From assembly GCA_000724175.1 (NCBI GenBank), contig JPGV01000025.1, positions 1 through 64,000 on the forward strand: 64,000 nt of DNA, in the 5' to 3' direction. This DNA is from [Candidatus Thermochlorobacteriaceae] bacterium GBChlB. Lineage in GTDB: Bacteria; Bacteroidota; Chlorobiia; Chlorobiales; Thermochlorobacteraceae. Shown here piece by piece: positions 28,487 to 36,946 of this stretch (position 1 is the first letter of the stretch; each line of letters begins with the position of its first letter). The notes under the pieces were generated by a model. It ran no database searches, had not been told where the DNA came from, and saw only the letters and a list, made by a program, of their open reading frames with translations. Made by a program: the position numbers and the translations under genes.

Positions 28487-30166
28487 ATGCTCAAAAACAT
28501 CGTCGCCCGTCTCTTATTGATTTTATTGGCAATTTCGGGCGTGTCCTGCGCGCGAAAGAAGCCGACATCGTCGCCCGCCGACGCGGTCGTCATCGCCGTT
28601 GCCAACGACTTCGACCATCTCAATCCGCTTCTCATTCAACTTTCCATTTCGCGCGAAGCCTGTATTCTTATTTATCCGAAACTCATCGTCTCAAAATTCG
28701 ATGATGCGAAAGGCGAGTCCGTTTATGCGCCGTGTTTGGCGACGCGCTGGGAGTTTTCGCCCGATGGCAAGCGCGCCACATTTTTTCTGAGGAACGATGC
28801 CGTTTGGGACGACGGCAAAAAAATTACGTCCGCCGATTTGAAATTTTCCTATCAACTTTACGCGAACCCACTCGTTGCCAGCACGCGCCAGAGTTACGCA
28901 GAAGATTTTGTGCGCGACAAACAAGGTAGACTCGATTTTGAGAACGGTGTTCAAACGCCAAACGACACCACGCTCATTTTGAACTTTCAAAAGCCGCTTG
29001 CGCCGAACATCGTGCTTGACCATTTCTACGATTTAATGCCCGTTGCTAAACATATCTTTGAAGGCATCGACCCGAAAGACATTCGTGCCAAAGCGGCAGC
29101 GTTGCCGATTGTCGGCGGCGGCGCCTTCAAGGTTGAGCGGTGGGAGAAGCAACGCGAACTTGTGTTGGTCTCAAATCCAACATCAGTCTTGCCGCACCCC
29201 GCTAAATTAAATCGTTTGGTGTTTCGCGTCATTCCCGAATACGCCACGCGCCTGACTGCGCTGAAAGCGGGCGAAGTCGATGTCGTGATGGCAACAGGCG
29301 GCATTATGCCGAGAGACGCGGATGAGATTGCTGCGACGAATCCAAACATCGATATTAAGCCTGTGAAACATCGAAATTTCGACAGCGTCGTCTGGCTCAA
29401 CATCGACGGCGACGCGTATCGAGAAAACGGCACAGTGAAACCAAATGTGTTTTTCGGCGACGTGCGCGTGCGGCAGGCGATGAGCTATGGCATCAACCGT
29501 CAAGCGATTATCGATGGGTTTATGGGCAGAGACCGCGCAACGCTTGTCAATACCTCGCTCTCGCCCGCCTTTAAATCCATTCTCGTTGAGCCATCGCCTG
29601 CCTTTGAATACAATCCCGACAAAGCCAAAGCGTTGCTTGCCGAAGCAGGCTGGAAAATGGGACAGAGCGGCGTGCTTGAAAAAGACGGTCGCAAATTTTC
29701 ATTTGTGCTTGCGTCGCCCAACGGCAATCAGCGCCGAAGCCACGCGGCGGCGATTGTCCAACAAGACTTAAAGAAGCTCGGCATCGAATGCAACTTGCGC
29801 TACGACGAACAGGTGATTTTTAATCAAAGTCAAAACGATCTCAAATACGACGCGGCGATTGCAGGACTTTCAGCAGAGACGCTGCCATTTCAGCTTATCA
29901 TTTGGGACGATTTTCGAAAAATGCCGTTCAACTCGGCGTGCTTTCAGCATCCGAAGCTGGCAGATGTAATTTCAAAACTTGCGGTGCCGCAGCCGAAAGA
30001 GATTGAACGCGTACTTTGGCGCGAGTTTCAGACGATTTTGAACGAAGAGCAGCCGCGCACGTTTTTGTATTACTTCGATGAATTGGAGGGCTTCAACAAG
30101 CGTGTGAAAAATGTCGAGGTAAGCATGGTCGCCATTCTCATCAATGCGCATGAGTGGACATTGTAG
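28487..30166 (+). CDS. ABC transporter substrate-binding lipoprotein (peptide/nickel, OppA family)
   Basis: A 559-residue exported lipoprotein: hydrophobic leader, lipobox ISGVSC (C21), then the SBP_bac_5 fold. Motifs: DFDHLNPLLIQLSISREAC, YAPCLATRWEFSPDGKRATFFLRNDAVWDDGKKITSADLKFSYQL, and later DVRVRQAMSYGINRQAIIDGFMGRDRATLVNTSLSP followed by YNPDKAKALLAEAGWK. These are the standard blocks of peptide-binding proteins of the DppA/OppA group. No permease or ATPase gene lies next to it, so it may be an orphan subunit or used by a system elsewhere. It is convergent with the GGDEF gene, 35 bp away. Confidence 0.9.
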   Translation: MLKNIVARLLLILLAISGVSCARKKPTSSPADAVVIAVANDFDHLNPLLIQLSISREACILIYPKLIVSKFDDAKGESVYAPCLATRWEFSPDGKRATFFLRNDAVWDDGKKITSADLKFSYQLYANPLVASTRQSYAEDFVRDKQGRLDFENGVQTPNDTTLILNFQKPLAPNIVLDHFYDLMPVAKHIFEGIDPKDIRAKAAALPIVGGGAFKVERWEKQRELVLVSNPTSVLPHPAKLNRLVFRVIPEYATRLTALKAGEVDVVMATGGIMPRDADEIAATNPNIDIKPVKHRNFDSVVWLNIDGDAYRENGTVKPNVFFGDVRVRQAMSYGINRQAIIDGFMGRDRATLVNTSLSPAFKSILVEPSPAFEYNPDKAKALLAEAGWKMGQSGVLEKDGRKFSFVLASPNGNQRRSHAAAIVQQDLKKLGIECNLRYDEQVIFNQSQNDLKYDAAIAGLSAETLPFQLIIWDDFRKMPFNSACFQHPKLADVISKLAVPQPKEIERVLWREFQTILNEEQPRTFLYYFDELEGFNKRVKNVEVSMVAILINAHEWTL

Positions 30167-30201
30167 GCGGCGAAAAAACGAGGCTGCTTGACCAGCGCGG
30201 T

Positions 30202-31905
30202 TCAATACCGCACTTGGTTTCTGCCGTTGCTTTTGGCGACGTAAAGTTTGGCATCAGCGTCGGCGAGAATTTTTTCCACGCTGTCCAGATGCGTCATGTC
30301 TGAGATGCCCATGCTAATCGTGACTTTCAACTGTGGGTGAACCGTCTCCCATTCGTAATGCTCGACGGCTTGTCTGATTTTTTCGCACGCGGCAATGGCT
30401 TGCGAGAGGTTGGTTTCAGGCATCAACAGTAAAAATTCTTCGCCGCCGTAACGCCCGATAACGTCGTTGCTGCGCGAGGACATCCGAAAAATGTTGGCGA
30501 GTCGACGCAAGACTTCATCGCCGACCTGATGCGAAAAGCGGTCGTTGACCATTTTGAAAAAGTCGATGTCTGAAATCGCTAATGAAAACGGGCGTTTATA
30601 GCGGTCGGCGCGTTCAAATTCACGGGCGAGTTGCGCGTCAAGATAGCGTCGATTGAAAAGTCCCGTCAGGCTGTCTTCGCGGGCTTGGCGCTCCAGCTCT
30701 TTGGCTTGGTGTTGAACTTGGGCAAGCAAATCGCTCTTGTGCTTGTTCGCCTCTTGAAGCGACAAGGTCAGGTCTTGAAGTTCTTTATTGACGCGCACCA
30801 GCTCGACATTTTTAAGCCGATAAATTTCTGCTTCACGCTGCGATTTTTCCACCTCGTATTGAATCGTCAAGCCCTTCATTTTTTGCGAGACCTCACGGCT
30901 GAAGACCTCCTCTTTGAGGCGATGGTACGCCTTGAAGTGAATCAATGCGTTTTGCAAATCACCTTGCTGTTCGTAAGCCTCCGAAAGCGCAGCATGTGCT
31001 TTGTAAATCCACTCCTTAGATTTGATTTCTTCAGCGATGGACAGCGCGGGCATCAAATACTCAAACGCCTTGGCGTGGTCGCTGTTGTGCAAGAGCAGCG
31101 TGCCGAGCCGCACGAGCGTTGAGGCTTCGCCGTATTTGTGTCCAACGTCGCGCGAAATATCTAAACTGCGAAGGTAGTGTTTCTCGGCTTGTTCGAAGTT
31201 ATTTGAGCGCTGATACAAGCTGCCGATGTTGCTGAGCGAGACGCCTTGTCCGCGCTTATCTTGAATTTGCTCGCGCAGTTCGAGTGCCTTGTTGTAGTAG
31301 TAGAGCGCGCGTTTGTCGTCGCCGATGCGCTCGTAAGCGCCGCCCAGTTCATTGAGCGAATACGCCTGTCCCTGAATGTGTCCGAGTTCCTCTTTGAGCG
31401 CAAGGCTTTTGGTATAATACGCAATCGCTTTGCCTGTATCACCCAAGCGTTCATAAACGCTGCCGATGTCGTTGTGCGAAAACGCCTGCCCGATCTTATC
31501 GTCAATCTCTTCCTTGATTTTTAAACTCTTGAGGTAGTAGTTAAGCGCAGCGGGATAATCGCCCAAACGATAATGAATGTTGCCAATCCAATTAAGGATT
31601 CTGCCCTCGACGGCGCGGTCGCCAATTTTTTCAAAGAGCGTAAGCACATGCAGCAGTTCTGCAAGCGCGTCTTCGTAGTCGGACATGAGGTACTTACACA
31701 CGCCGCGGTGGTAGAGGCTTTGTGCCATGCCGCGTTGATAAAAATTTTTTTCTGCAATCGCCAAGGCGCGCTGGCTGACCTCAATGCTTTGTTGCGGATG
31801 ATTGTCTTTGAGTTCCCAAGCAAAATCGTTTAGGAGGTCGACTTTTTCGCGGTCGTCTTTGGCTTGGTTTAAAAGCGCGTCTATACTTGAAATCGATTCG
31901 TTCAT
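30202..31905 (-). CDS. TPR-repeat diguanylate cyclase (GGDEF domain)
   Basis: A 567-residue cytoplasmic protein with no signal peptide or membrane helix. Residues about 10-330 are at least seven tetratricopeptide repeats (A...YYxKxLxLKEELxxxxGQAxxLNxxGxxYERxGD). A coiled coil covers about 340-400 (RVNKELQDLTLSLQEANKHKSDLLAQ). The C-terminal GGDEF domain (about 405-567) has DSLTGLFNRRYLD, SLAISDIDFFKMVNDRFSHQVGDEVL and the active-site RYGGEEFLLL, so it should be catalytically active and make cyclic di-GMP. No RxxD inhibitory site was identified with confidence. The TPRs presumably sense a protein partner. The neighbouring BatA-like gene is on the same strand, 32 bp upstream. Confidence 0.93.
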   Translation of the reverse strand: MNESISSIDALLNQAKDDREKVDLLNDFAWELKDNHPQQSIEVSQRALAIAEKNFYQRGMAQSLYHRGVCKYLMSDYEDALAELLHVLTLFEKIGDRAVEGRILNWIGNIHYRLGDYPAALNYYLKSLKIKEEIDDKIGQAFSHNDIGSVYERLGDTGKAIAYYTKSLALKEELGHIQGQAYSLNELGGAYERIGDDKRALYYYNKALELREQIQDKRGQGVSLSNIGSLYQRSNNFEQAEKHYLRSLDISRDVGHKYGEASTLVRLGTLLLHNSDHAKAFEYLMPALSIAEEIKSKEWIYKAHAALSEAYEQQGDLQNALIHFKAYHRLKEEVFSREVSQKMKGLTIQYEVEKSQREAEIYRLKNVELVRVNKELQDLTLSLQEANKHKSDLLAQVQHQAKELERQAREDSLTGLFNRRYLDAQLAREFERADRYKRPFSLAISDIDFFKMVNDRFSHQVGDEVLRRLANIFRMSSRSNDVIGRYGGEEFLLLMPETNLSQAIAACEKIRQAVEHYEWETVHPQLKVTISMGISDMTHLDSVEKILADADAKLYVAKSNGRNQVRY

Positions 31906-31936
31906 TTCGGCTTTTAAAATTCGAGGTCTGGCGTAA

Positions 31937-34084
31937 TTATACAGATTCTCGCTTTCCCAACAAACTTTCTACAACCAGCCCAATGAGTGCGAGCGCGACC
32001 AAGTATTTCCAAATGCCGAACCCGAACCGCGAGCCGGAAATCATTTCCGCGATAGGCTCAACCGATTCGGAGGCCGAGGTATAAAAAAATTGTTTATCCG
32101 CCGCCATGCCGAACTTGGTGAAAAAGCGTTGCAATAGCGCTTGGTCGAGCGACGCGGTTTCCGATTCGGACGCATCAAGGTTGACGACGATTTTCGAGAC
32201 CACATTGGCGGGCGCGCCGCGCTCTTGCACATCATAGACGCCATGCTCATCGAACTCGACAGGCGAAACGATAATGTAGCTCTCACTATTTTTTTCGCGG
32301 ACGCTGGGAACAAATGTCTTCCCACTCGGCTTTTGAACGATCAACCCCCCTTGCGCCGAAACAGACGGCGGCAGTTTGACTTCGCCCGTTGTGCCAGCGA
32401 CAAATGACGGTGAAGCAGCTTGCGTTTTCAAACTGGCATAAAGCAGCGCGCGAAACATAAGCGGCGCAAAAATCGGTTGAAGCGCCAAACTGGTTTGTTC
32501 GGGCTTCGGCAGTGTGCTGAACACAATCACGGTGCCGCCGACATGCTTGCCAATGCTCATAAAGGCTTTTTGCCCGAAATACGTCATCACGCCGAGCGCA
32601 CTTTGCGACTTGACAAGCTCCGCGCCGCTGTAAATCGTAGTCATGTCTTCCGCTGAACTCGCCTGTGTTGACAAGGCTTTTCGGCGAGAGGCTTCCCCTG
32701 AAAAGATGCCGTCGAAAATCGGGTGTCGGTAATCGACATACTCGACGGTTGCAGGTGCGCTGGGCTTGACGCCCTCCGCGCGAAGGTCGCCCGCGCCAAG
32801 CGATTGCAAAAGTTGAGCGTGCGACGAGACATCAAACAAATCGGGACGGGCAAAGTAGAGCAGTCCGCCACCTTTGGAGACAAACGATTCGCTTTTCTGT
32901 ATGGCGGTCGGTGACAAACGAGTTAGCCCGCAGAGAACAACGACGTCGAACTTTGAAAAATCGCGCGCATCGAGCGTTTGTTCTGGCGCAAACGTGAGGT
33001 CAAAAAAACGTCCGTTCTGAAAACTCTCTAACGCCAATTTCAAAAACGCAACGTCGGAAAGGTCGCTATAAGCCAAAAGGACATTGAGCTTTTCGGGAAT
33101 GTAGAATGAAAAAAAACGTTTGTTATCTGCATCGAGATTGTCGGAATCAGTTGAGACTTCGCCTGAAATGAATCCGGTTTCAGTTGGTGTAGCAAGTGCG
33201 ATTGTCGAGTTGGTCGGCGAGGGCGCAAGGTCAATTGCGGTTTCCGACGCTAATTTTCCATTGAGCCTGAGCGAGACGGTTGATGGGCGGTTTTGCGTTT
33301 CGCCGTAAAGACTGATGCGCGTTTCGGTGCGAACTGGCTTCGAGGGTTCGAAGAGTTTTGTGAGAACATCAATGTCGGAGATGCCCGCGTTTTTCTTGTC
33401 CTTCGGCGCAATGCTGACGAGATAGAGTTTGACATCGAATCGAGGCTTCACAGTAAACATTGAATCAGCAAGCACAAAATCTTTCGGCTGAAAGTCGGAG
33501 ATGATGTAAATCTCGCGATTGAGGTGCTGGGCAGAGACAAGTGCGCCAATCGCCTTGTAAATGTTCGGCTCAGCGCGAAAGGGCAGCGAGGAAAGCTCCG
33601 ACTGCGCAATGCGCTTTTTGGCTTCTGACGCAGTAAGAGATGGCGGCGCTTCCCTCATACTTGACAGCATAAGAAAAATCTCGTCGTTCTCCGAAAGGTT
33701 GTCTATGATTTTAAGCGCGGCGGCTTTGGCTTGTTTCCATTGGTCGTTTCGTAAGCGGTCGTTGTAGCCCATAGAGGGCGAATTATCGAGCAAAATAAAC
33801 GCTGACGTTTTTGTGCGGCTTGAAAAATCCGACCCCGCCAAGTAGCCTGAAAAAATCGGCTTCGAAAACGACGAGACGAGAAAAAAAATAATCAGGCTGC
33901 GAATGAGCAAAAGAATCCATTGCCGAATTTTGAACGTGCGCAGTGAACTCGATTCAATGTGTTTGAGCAAGGCAAGCGTGCTGAACTCCATTTGGCGTTT
34001 GCGCCGCAAATTCAAGAGGTGAATGAGAATTGGCACGCCCGCCGCCAAAAGTCCTAACAAAATCGCCGGATTGAGAAAAATCAT
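31937..34084 (-). CDS. BatA-like membrane protein with VWA domain
   Basis: A 715-residue protein. The start FLNPAILLGLLAAGVPILIHLLNLRRKRQMEFSTLALL is the BatA N-terminal segment (TIGR02226 type), with a second helix WILLLIRSLIIFFLVSSFSKP. A von Willebrand factor A domain follows: FILLDNSPSMGYNDR (D-x-S-x-S with N replacing the first small residue), then a RDFSKFDVVVLCGL block, a glutamine-amidotransferase-like middle region around 'GGGLLYFARPD', and a C-terminal membrane helix near FGIWKYLVALALIGLVVESLL. Such proteins are widespread in Bacteroidota and relatives, sometimes beside MoxR ATPases; none is seen here. Function unknown. Confidence 0.87.
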   Translation of the reverse strand: MIFLNPAILLGLLAAGVPILIHLLNLRRKRQMEFSTLALLKHIESSSLRTFKIRQWILLLIRSLIIFFLVSSFSKPIFSGYLAGSDFSSRTKTSAFILLDNSPSMGYNDRLRNDQWKQAKAAALKIIDNLSENDEIFLMLSSMREAPPSLTASEAKKRIAQSELSSLPFRAEPNIYKAIGALVSAQHLNREIYIISDFQPKDFVLADSMFTVKPRFDVKLYLVSIAPKDKKNAGISDIDVLTKLFEPSKPVRTETRISLYGETQNRPSTVSLRLNGKLASETAIDLAPSPTNSTIALATPTETGFISGEVSTDSDNLDADNKRFFSFYIPEKLNVLLAYSDLSDVAFLKLALESFQNGRFFDLTFAPEQTLDARDFSKFDVVVLCGLTRLSPTAIQKSESFVSKGGGLLYFARPDLFDVSSHAQLLQSLGAGDLRAEGVKPSAPATVEYVDYRHPIFDGIFSGEASRRKALSTQASSAEDMTTIYSGAELVKSQSALGVMTYFGQKAFMSIGKHVGGTVIVFSTLPKPEQTSLALQPIFAPLMFRALLYASLKTQAASPSFVAGTTGEVKLPPSVSAQGGLIVQKPSGKTFVPSVREKNSESYIIVSPVEFDEHGVYDVQERGAPANVVSKIVVNLDASESETASLDQALLQRFFTKFGMAADKQFFYTSASESVEPIAEMISGSRFGFGIWKYLVALALIGLVVESLLGKRESV

Positions 34085-34320
34085 ATCGGTGAAAAAGAAA
34101 ACGCGGTTGACAAGCTGTTCGCAGCGATAAGGCTACTGGCGCTATCAAAACAACATGCAAATAATTCAAAGATATGCGAAAACTCTAACTCTACCTTACG
34201 CCAAGGCCGGACGGACACATCATCTCCATTCGTCTGATGTCGTTTGGGACACAGCATTCCGCGTTTTGAAAAGAATTGGGGTTAGCAGTTGCGCCTAAAA
34301 AATGCAGTTAGTGTAACGAG

Positions 34321-34361
34321 CGTGGTTCAACTTTGGTATGGGCTTAAAAAGTTGAACCACG
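34321..34361. repeat. Perfect 14-bp inverted repeat after fumarase
   Basis: CGTGGTTCAACTTT (34321-34334) and its exact reverse complement AAAGTTGAACCACG (34348-34361) flank a 13-nt spacer. It is the only clear structure in the roughly 300-bp gap at 34085-34390 between the BatA-like gene and the fumarase gene. It lies 29 bp downstream of the fumarase stop codon. Neither side has a U-run, so it could be a Rho-blocking or mRNA-stabilising hairpin, a terminator without a tract, or a leftover of a small mobile element. Confidence 0.6.
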
Positions 34362-34390
34362 ATGCTGCGTCATACGAAAAAAGAGCAAGG

Positions 34391-35926
34391 TCAGAAAACC
34401 GGCTCGGCAAATTCTTTCAAGCGCGCCAGCGATTCCTCTTCGACTTCTTTGTGCAGGCTATTGCCGTGCGAATCCATTGTGCAAATCGCGGCAAAGCCTT
34501 CGACTTGCAAATGCCACATCGCTTCGGGAACGCCCATTTCGTCAAGGTAATCCACGCCGGTGACTTCCTTAATGCACTGTGCGTAGTATTGCGCCGCGCC
34601 GCCGATGGCATTGAGATAAATTGCGCCGTGTTCCTGCAATCCTTTCAAGGTTTTTGCGCCCATACCGCCTTTGCCAATCACCGCACGAAATCCCAAACGC
34701 CCAATCACATCGGCTTGATACGGCTCTTCACGAATAGAAGTCGTGGGACCAGCCGCCATGATTTTATACTTACCGTTTTCTTTCAAGACCACAGGACCGC
34801 AGTGATACAGCACGCCGCCGCGTGTTTCAACAGGCATATCTTTGGCTTCAAGGTTGTGATGAATAATGTAATGATGAAACGCATCGCGCCCGGTGTGCAT
34901 CGCGCCGTTGATGATAACCACATCGCCCACTTTTACTTTGCGAATTTGCTCTTCACTAATTGGGGCTTGAAGCACCACTTCTTTACCTGTGAGCGCAATG
35001 CCTGCGCCTTTCGCCAGTCGTTTGATTTCATCGGATTCTCGATAGAGCCACTTGATAATGTTTCCGTTTGAATCGAGATGAATGCCGAGACGGCGATACG
35101 CCCAACAGTTGTAAGCAACGCTCACAAAGAAACTGGCGGGCAAGCGTTCTGCCAGTCCGATTTTACAGCCAAGCAAGGTAACTTTGCCGCCGAAGCCCAT
35201 GGTGCCGATGTTGAGTTTATCGGCGTTTTCCATCACATAATCTTCTAACGCACGCAAGGTTTCATCAGGATTGACATCATCGACGGGGCGCAAGAGTTGA
35301 TGCTTGGCGAGTTCGTAGCCCGAAGTTCTATCGCCGCCAATGCCGACGCCGATAAAGCCTGCTGAACAGCCTTGCCCTTGCGCTTGCCAAACCGCATGCA
35401 TGATGCACTTTCGGATTCCGTCCAAATCGCGCCCGGCTTTGCCCAAGCCTTCAAGTTCAGTGGGAAGCGAGTATTGAATGTTTTTGTTTTCGCAGCCGCC
35501 GCCTTTCAAGATGAGTTTGATTTCGGTGTAATCTTTTTCCCATTGCTCGAAGTGCATCACAGGCACACCTGCGCCAACATTCGTGCCACTGTTTTTGCCT
35601 GTAATCGGGTGAACGGAGTTGGGGCGGAGTTTGCCCGTCTTTGTCGCTTCTATGGTGGCTTCTTTGATAGCGGCTTTGAGTTCAAGTTGATTGACACCAA
35701 TCGGCGTGTGAATGAAGAAAGTCGGCATGCCGGTGTCTTGACAAATCGGCGAGACATGCTCGCACGCCATATCAACGTTGAGCGTAATGGTCGACATCGC
35801 CAGACCAGAGCGCGATGCGGCTTCTTCACGTTCGGCGGCGCGTGCAACCGCGCGGCGCACATCGCTCGGCAAATTGGTCGATGTTTCGGTGATGAGTTGG
35901 AGAATGGACTCTTTCAGGGCTGACAT
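34391..35926 (-). CDS. Class I fumarate hydratase (4Fe-4S)
   Basis: A 511-residue iron-sulfur fumarase of the single-polypeptide type (FumA/FumB-like). The N-terminal alpha part has ACEHVSPICQDTGMPTFFIHTPIG, RPNSVHPITGKNSGTNVG and GGCENKNIQYSLP; cysteines in 'CQDTG', 'GGGCENKN' and later 'QGCSAGFIGVGIGGDRTSG' are the expected cluster ligands. The C-terminal beta part begins after ALTGKEVVLQAPIS and has GDVVIINGAMHTGRDAFHH, YHCGPVV and GKGGMGAKTL. It hydrates fumarate to malate in the TCA or reductive TCA cycle. It is a single-gene unit by position. Confidence 0.93.
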   Translation of the reverse strand: MSALKESILQLITETSTNLPSDVRRAVARAAEREEAASRSGLAMSTITLNVDMACEHVSPICQDTGMPTFFIHTPIGVNQLELKAAIKEATIEATKTGKLRPNSVHPITGKNSGTNVGAGVPVMHFEQWEKDYTEIKLILKGGGCENKNIQYSLPTELEGLGKAGRDLDGIRKCIMHAVWQAQGQGCSAGFIGVGIGGDRTSGYELAKHQLLRPVDDVNPDETLRALEDYVMENADKLNIGTMGFGGKVTLLGCKIGLAERLPASFFVSVAYNCWAYRRLGIHLDSNGNIIKWLYRESDEIKRLAKGAGIALTGKEVVLQAPISEEQIRKVKVGDVVIINGAMHTGRDAFHHYIIHHNLEAKDMPVETRGGVLYHCGPVVLKENGKYKIMAAGPTTSIREEPYQADVIGRLGFRAVIGKGGMGAKTLKGLQEHGAIYLNAIGGAAQYYAQCIKEVTGVDYLDEMGVPEAMWHLQVEGFAAICTMDSHGNSLHKEVEEESLARLKEFAEPVF

Positions 35927-36026
35927 ACTACATAAAGATTGAGTTAGGAAAGTTCATTCTTGGTCAAGAGCAATTTACGCCAAATTGCCGAAGCTCAAAA
36001 GCCTTTCTTGCCGTGCAATGCGGCAT

Positions 36027-36843
36027 TTACTCGAAGCTCAATTCAGAAATGCAAGTTTCGTTATACTTTTTGCCCAGATAAACCGACAAAATTTCCATTT
36101 TAACAAAGTCAGTGGGCAGTGTTCGGCGCAGTGGAATGACTTGAACCGAGGGCGAGTCGCTTAGGGAAATCATTTCTTCGCTGCCGTCGGAATAAATAAG
36201 TTTGGCTGAACGCACGCGGTTGTTGTTGGCAAAGGTTTTTGGGGTTTTGGCATAGCCATTTTGAATGACCAGCTTCTTGGGCACAAACGCCGTTTTGAAA
36301 AGCGCAAGTGATATAGGCTTTTTCCTTACCGTCAACAACCCAAGCCGTTTTGGGGTTTGAATCTGCGGCTTGCTCGGCGCGATAATGCGTGAATTCATAT
36401 TCAGGTCTAACTTCGCCCGGCGGAGGCTTCAACTCTTTGCGCTCATAATGCTCGCTGGAAGCAAGCAGAGTATTGGTAAAAGGTTCCGCTTCGTATTCAA
36501 CCAGTTCGTAGGAGCTCTGTTTAGCAGGTCTTAGTTTGGAATCGTTGTCAAGAAGAAAATAGTTTGCTTTGGTGTCAGAAGTATCCCGTGAAATCATCAG
36601 ATTGTAGTACTCATTTAAGGAGCGCGAGTAGTCGCCAATTTCCGATATATCGGCAATGTATTCAACAAATGCGCAAAGACTGTCTCCTGACCGAGTGATC
36701 CAAATGGTTTCATGACAGCGGGATTGACAAATGACATTTCGTCGGAAAACGCCTTTAAAGTCTGGGCTGACAATTCCTTTTGGCGATTGCGCATACGCCG
36801 AGGCGGCGCAAAGCAGTAAAACAAAACAGCAAATTGATTTCAT
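36027..36843 (-). pseudogene. Exported protein with discoidin-like NADase-type glycan-binding domain, frameshifted
   Basis: The 5' part (from ATG 36843) encodes a signal peptide (LLLCAASAYAQ) and about 170 residues up to ADSNPKTAWVVDGKEK. The reading frame then loses homology and would end at 36109. The other frame (ending at 36027) continues sensibly as PISLALFKTAFVPKKLVIQN, then GYAKTP and DTCISELSFE-like sequence. Joined, they make a roughly 270-residue protein whose last 130 residues look like a F5/8-type fold ('TAWV...NGYxK...VRxAKLxYSDG...YxGKKYNxTCISELSF'). The break falls at a run of five A residues (plus-strand T-run 36319-36323); removing one base restores the frame. It is a pseudogene or a sequencing error. 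Confidence 0.75.
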
Positions 36844-36893
36844 ACAATCGGGTTTTGGAGTTTTGAAAACTTACTCAAAGCAGAGAGCAAAAC

Positions 36894-36923
36894 AGAAAGG
36901 TGTCCCGAAAATCGAGACACCTT
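36894..36923 (-). terminator. Hairpin terminator after the T9SS protein gene
   Basis: AAGGTGTC (36897-36904) and GACACCTT (36915-36922) pair, with an inner CGA/TCG extension, directly downstream of the minus-strand secreted-protein gene. On the minus strand the stem is followed by UUCUGUUUUGC, a weak U-rich tract. It probably terminates that gene. Confidence 0.65.
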
Positions 36924-36946
36924 GAGACGTGATGCGATGTGAGCCT

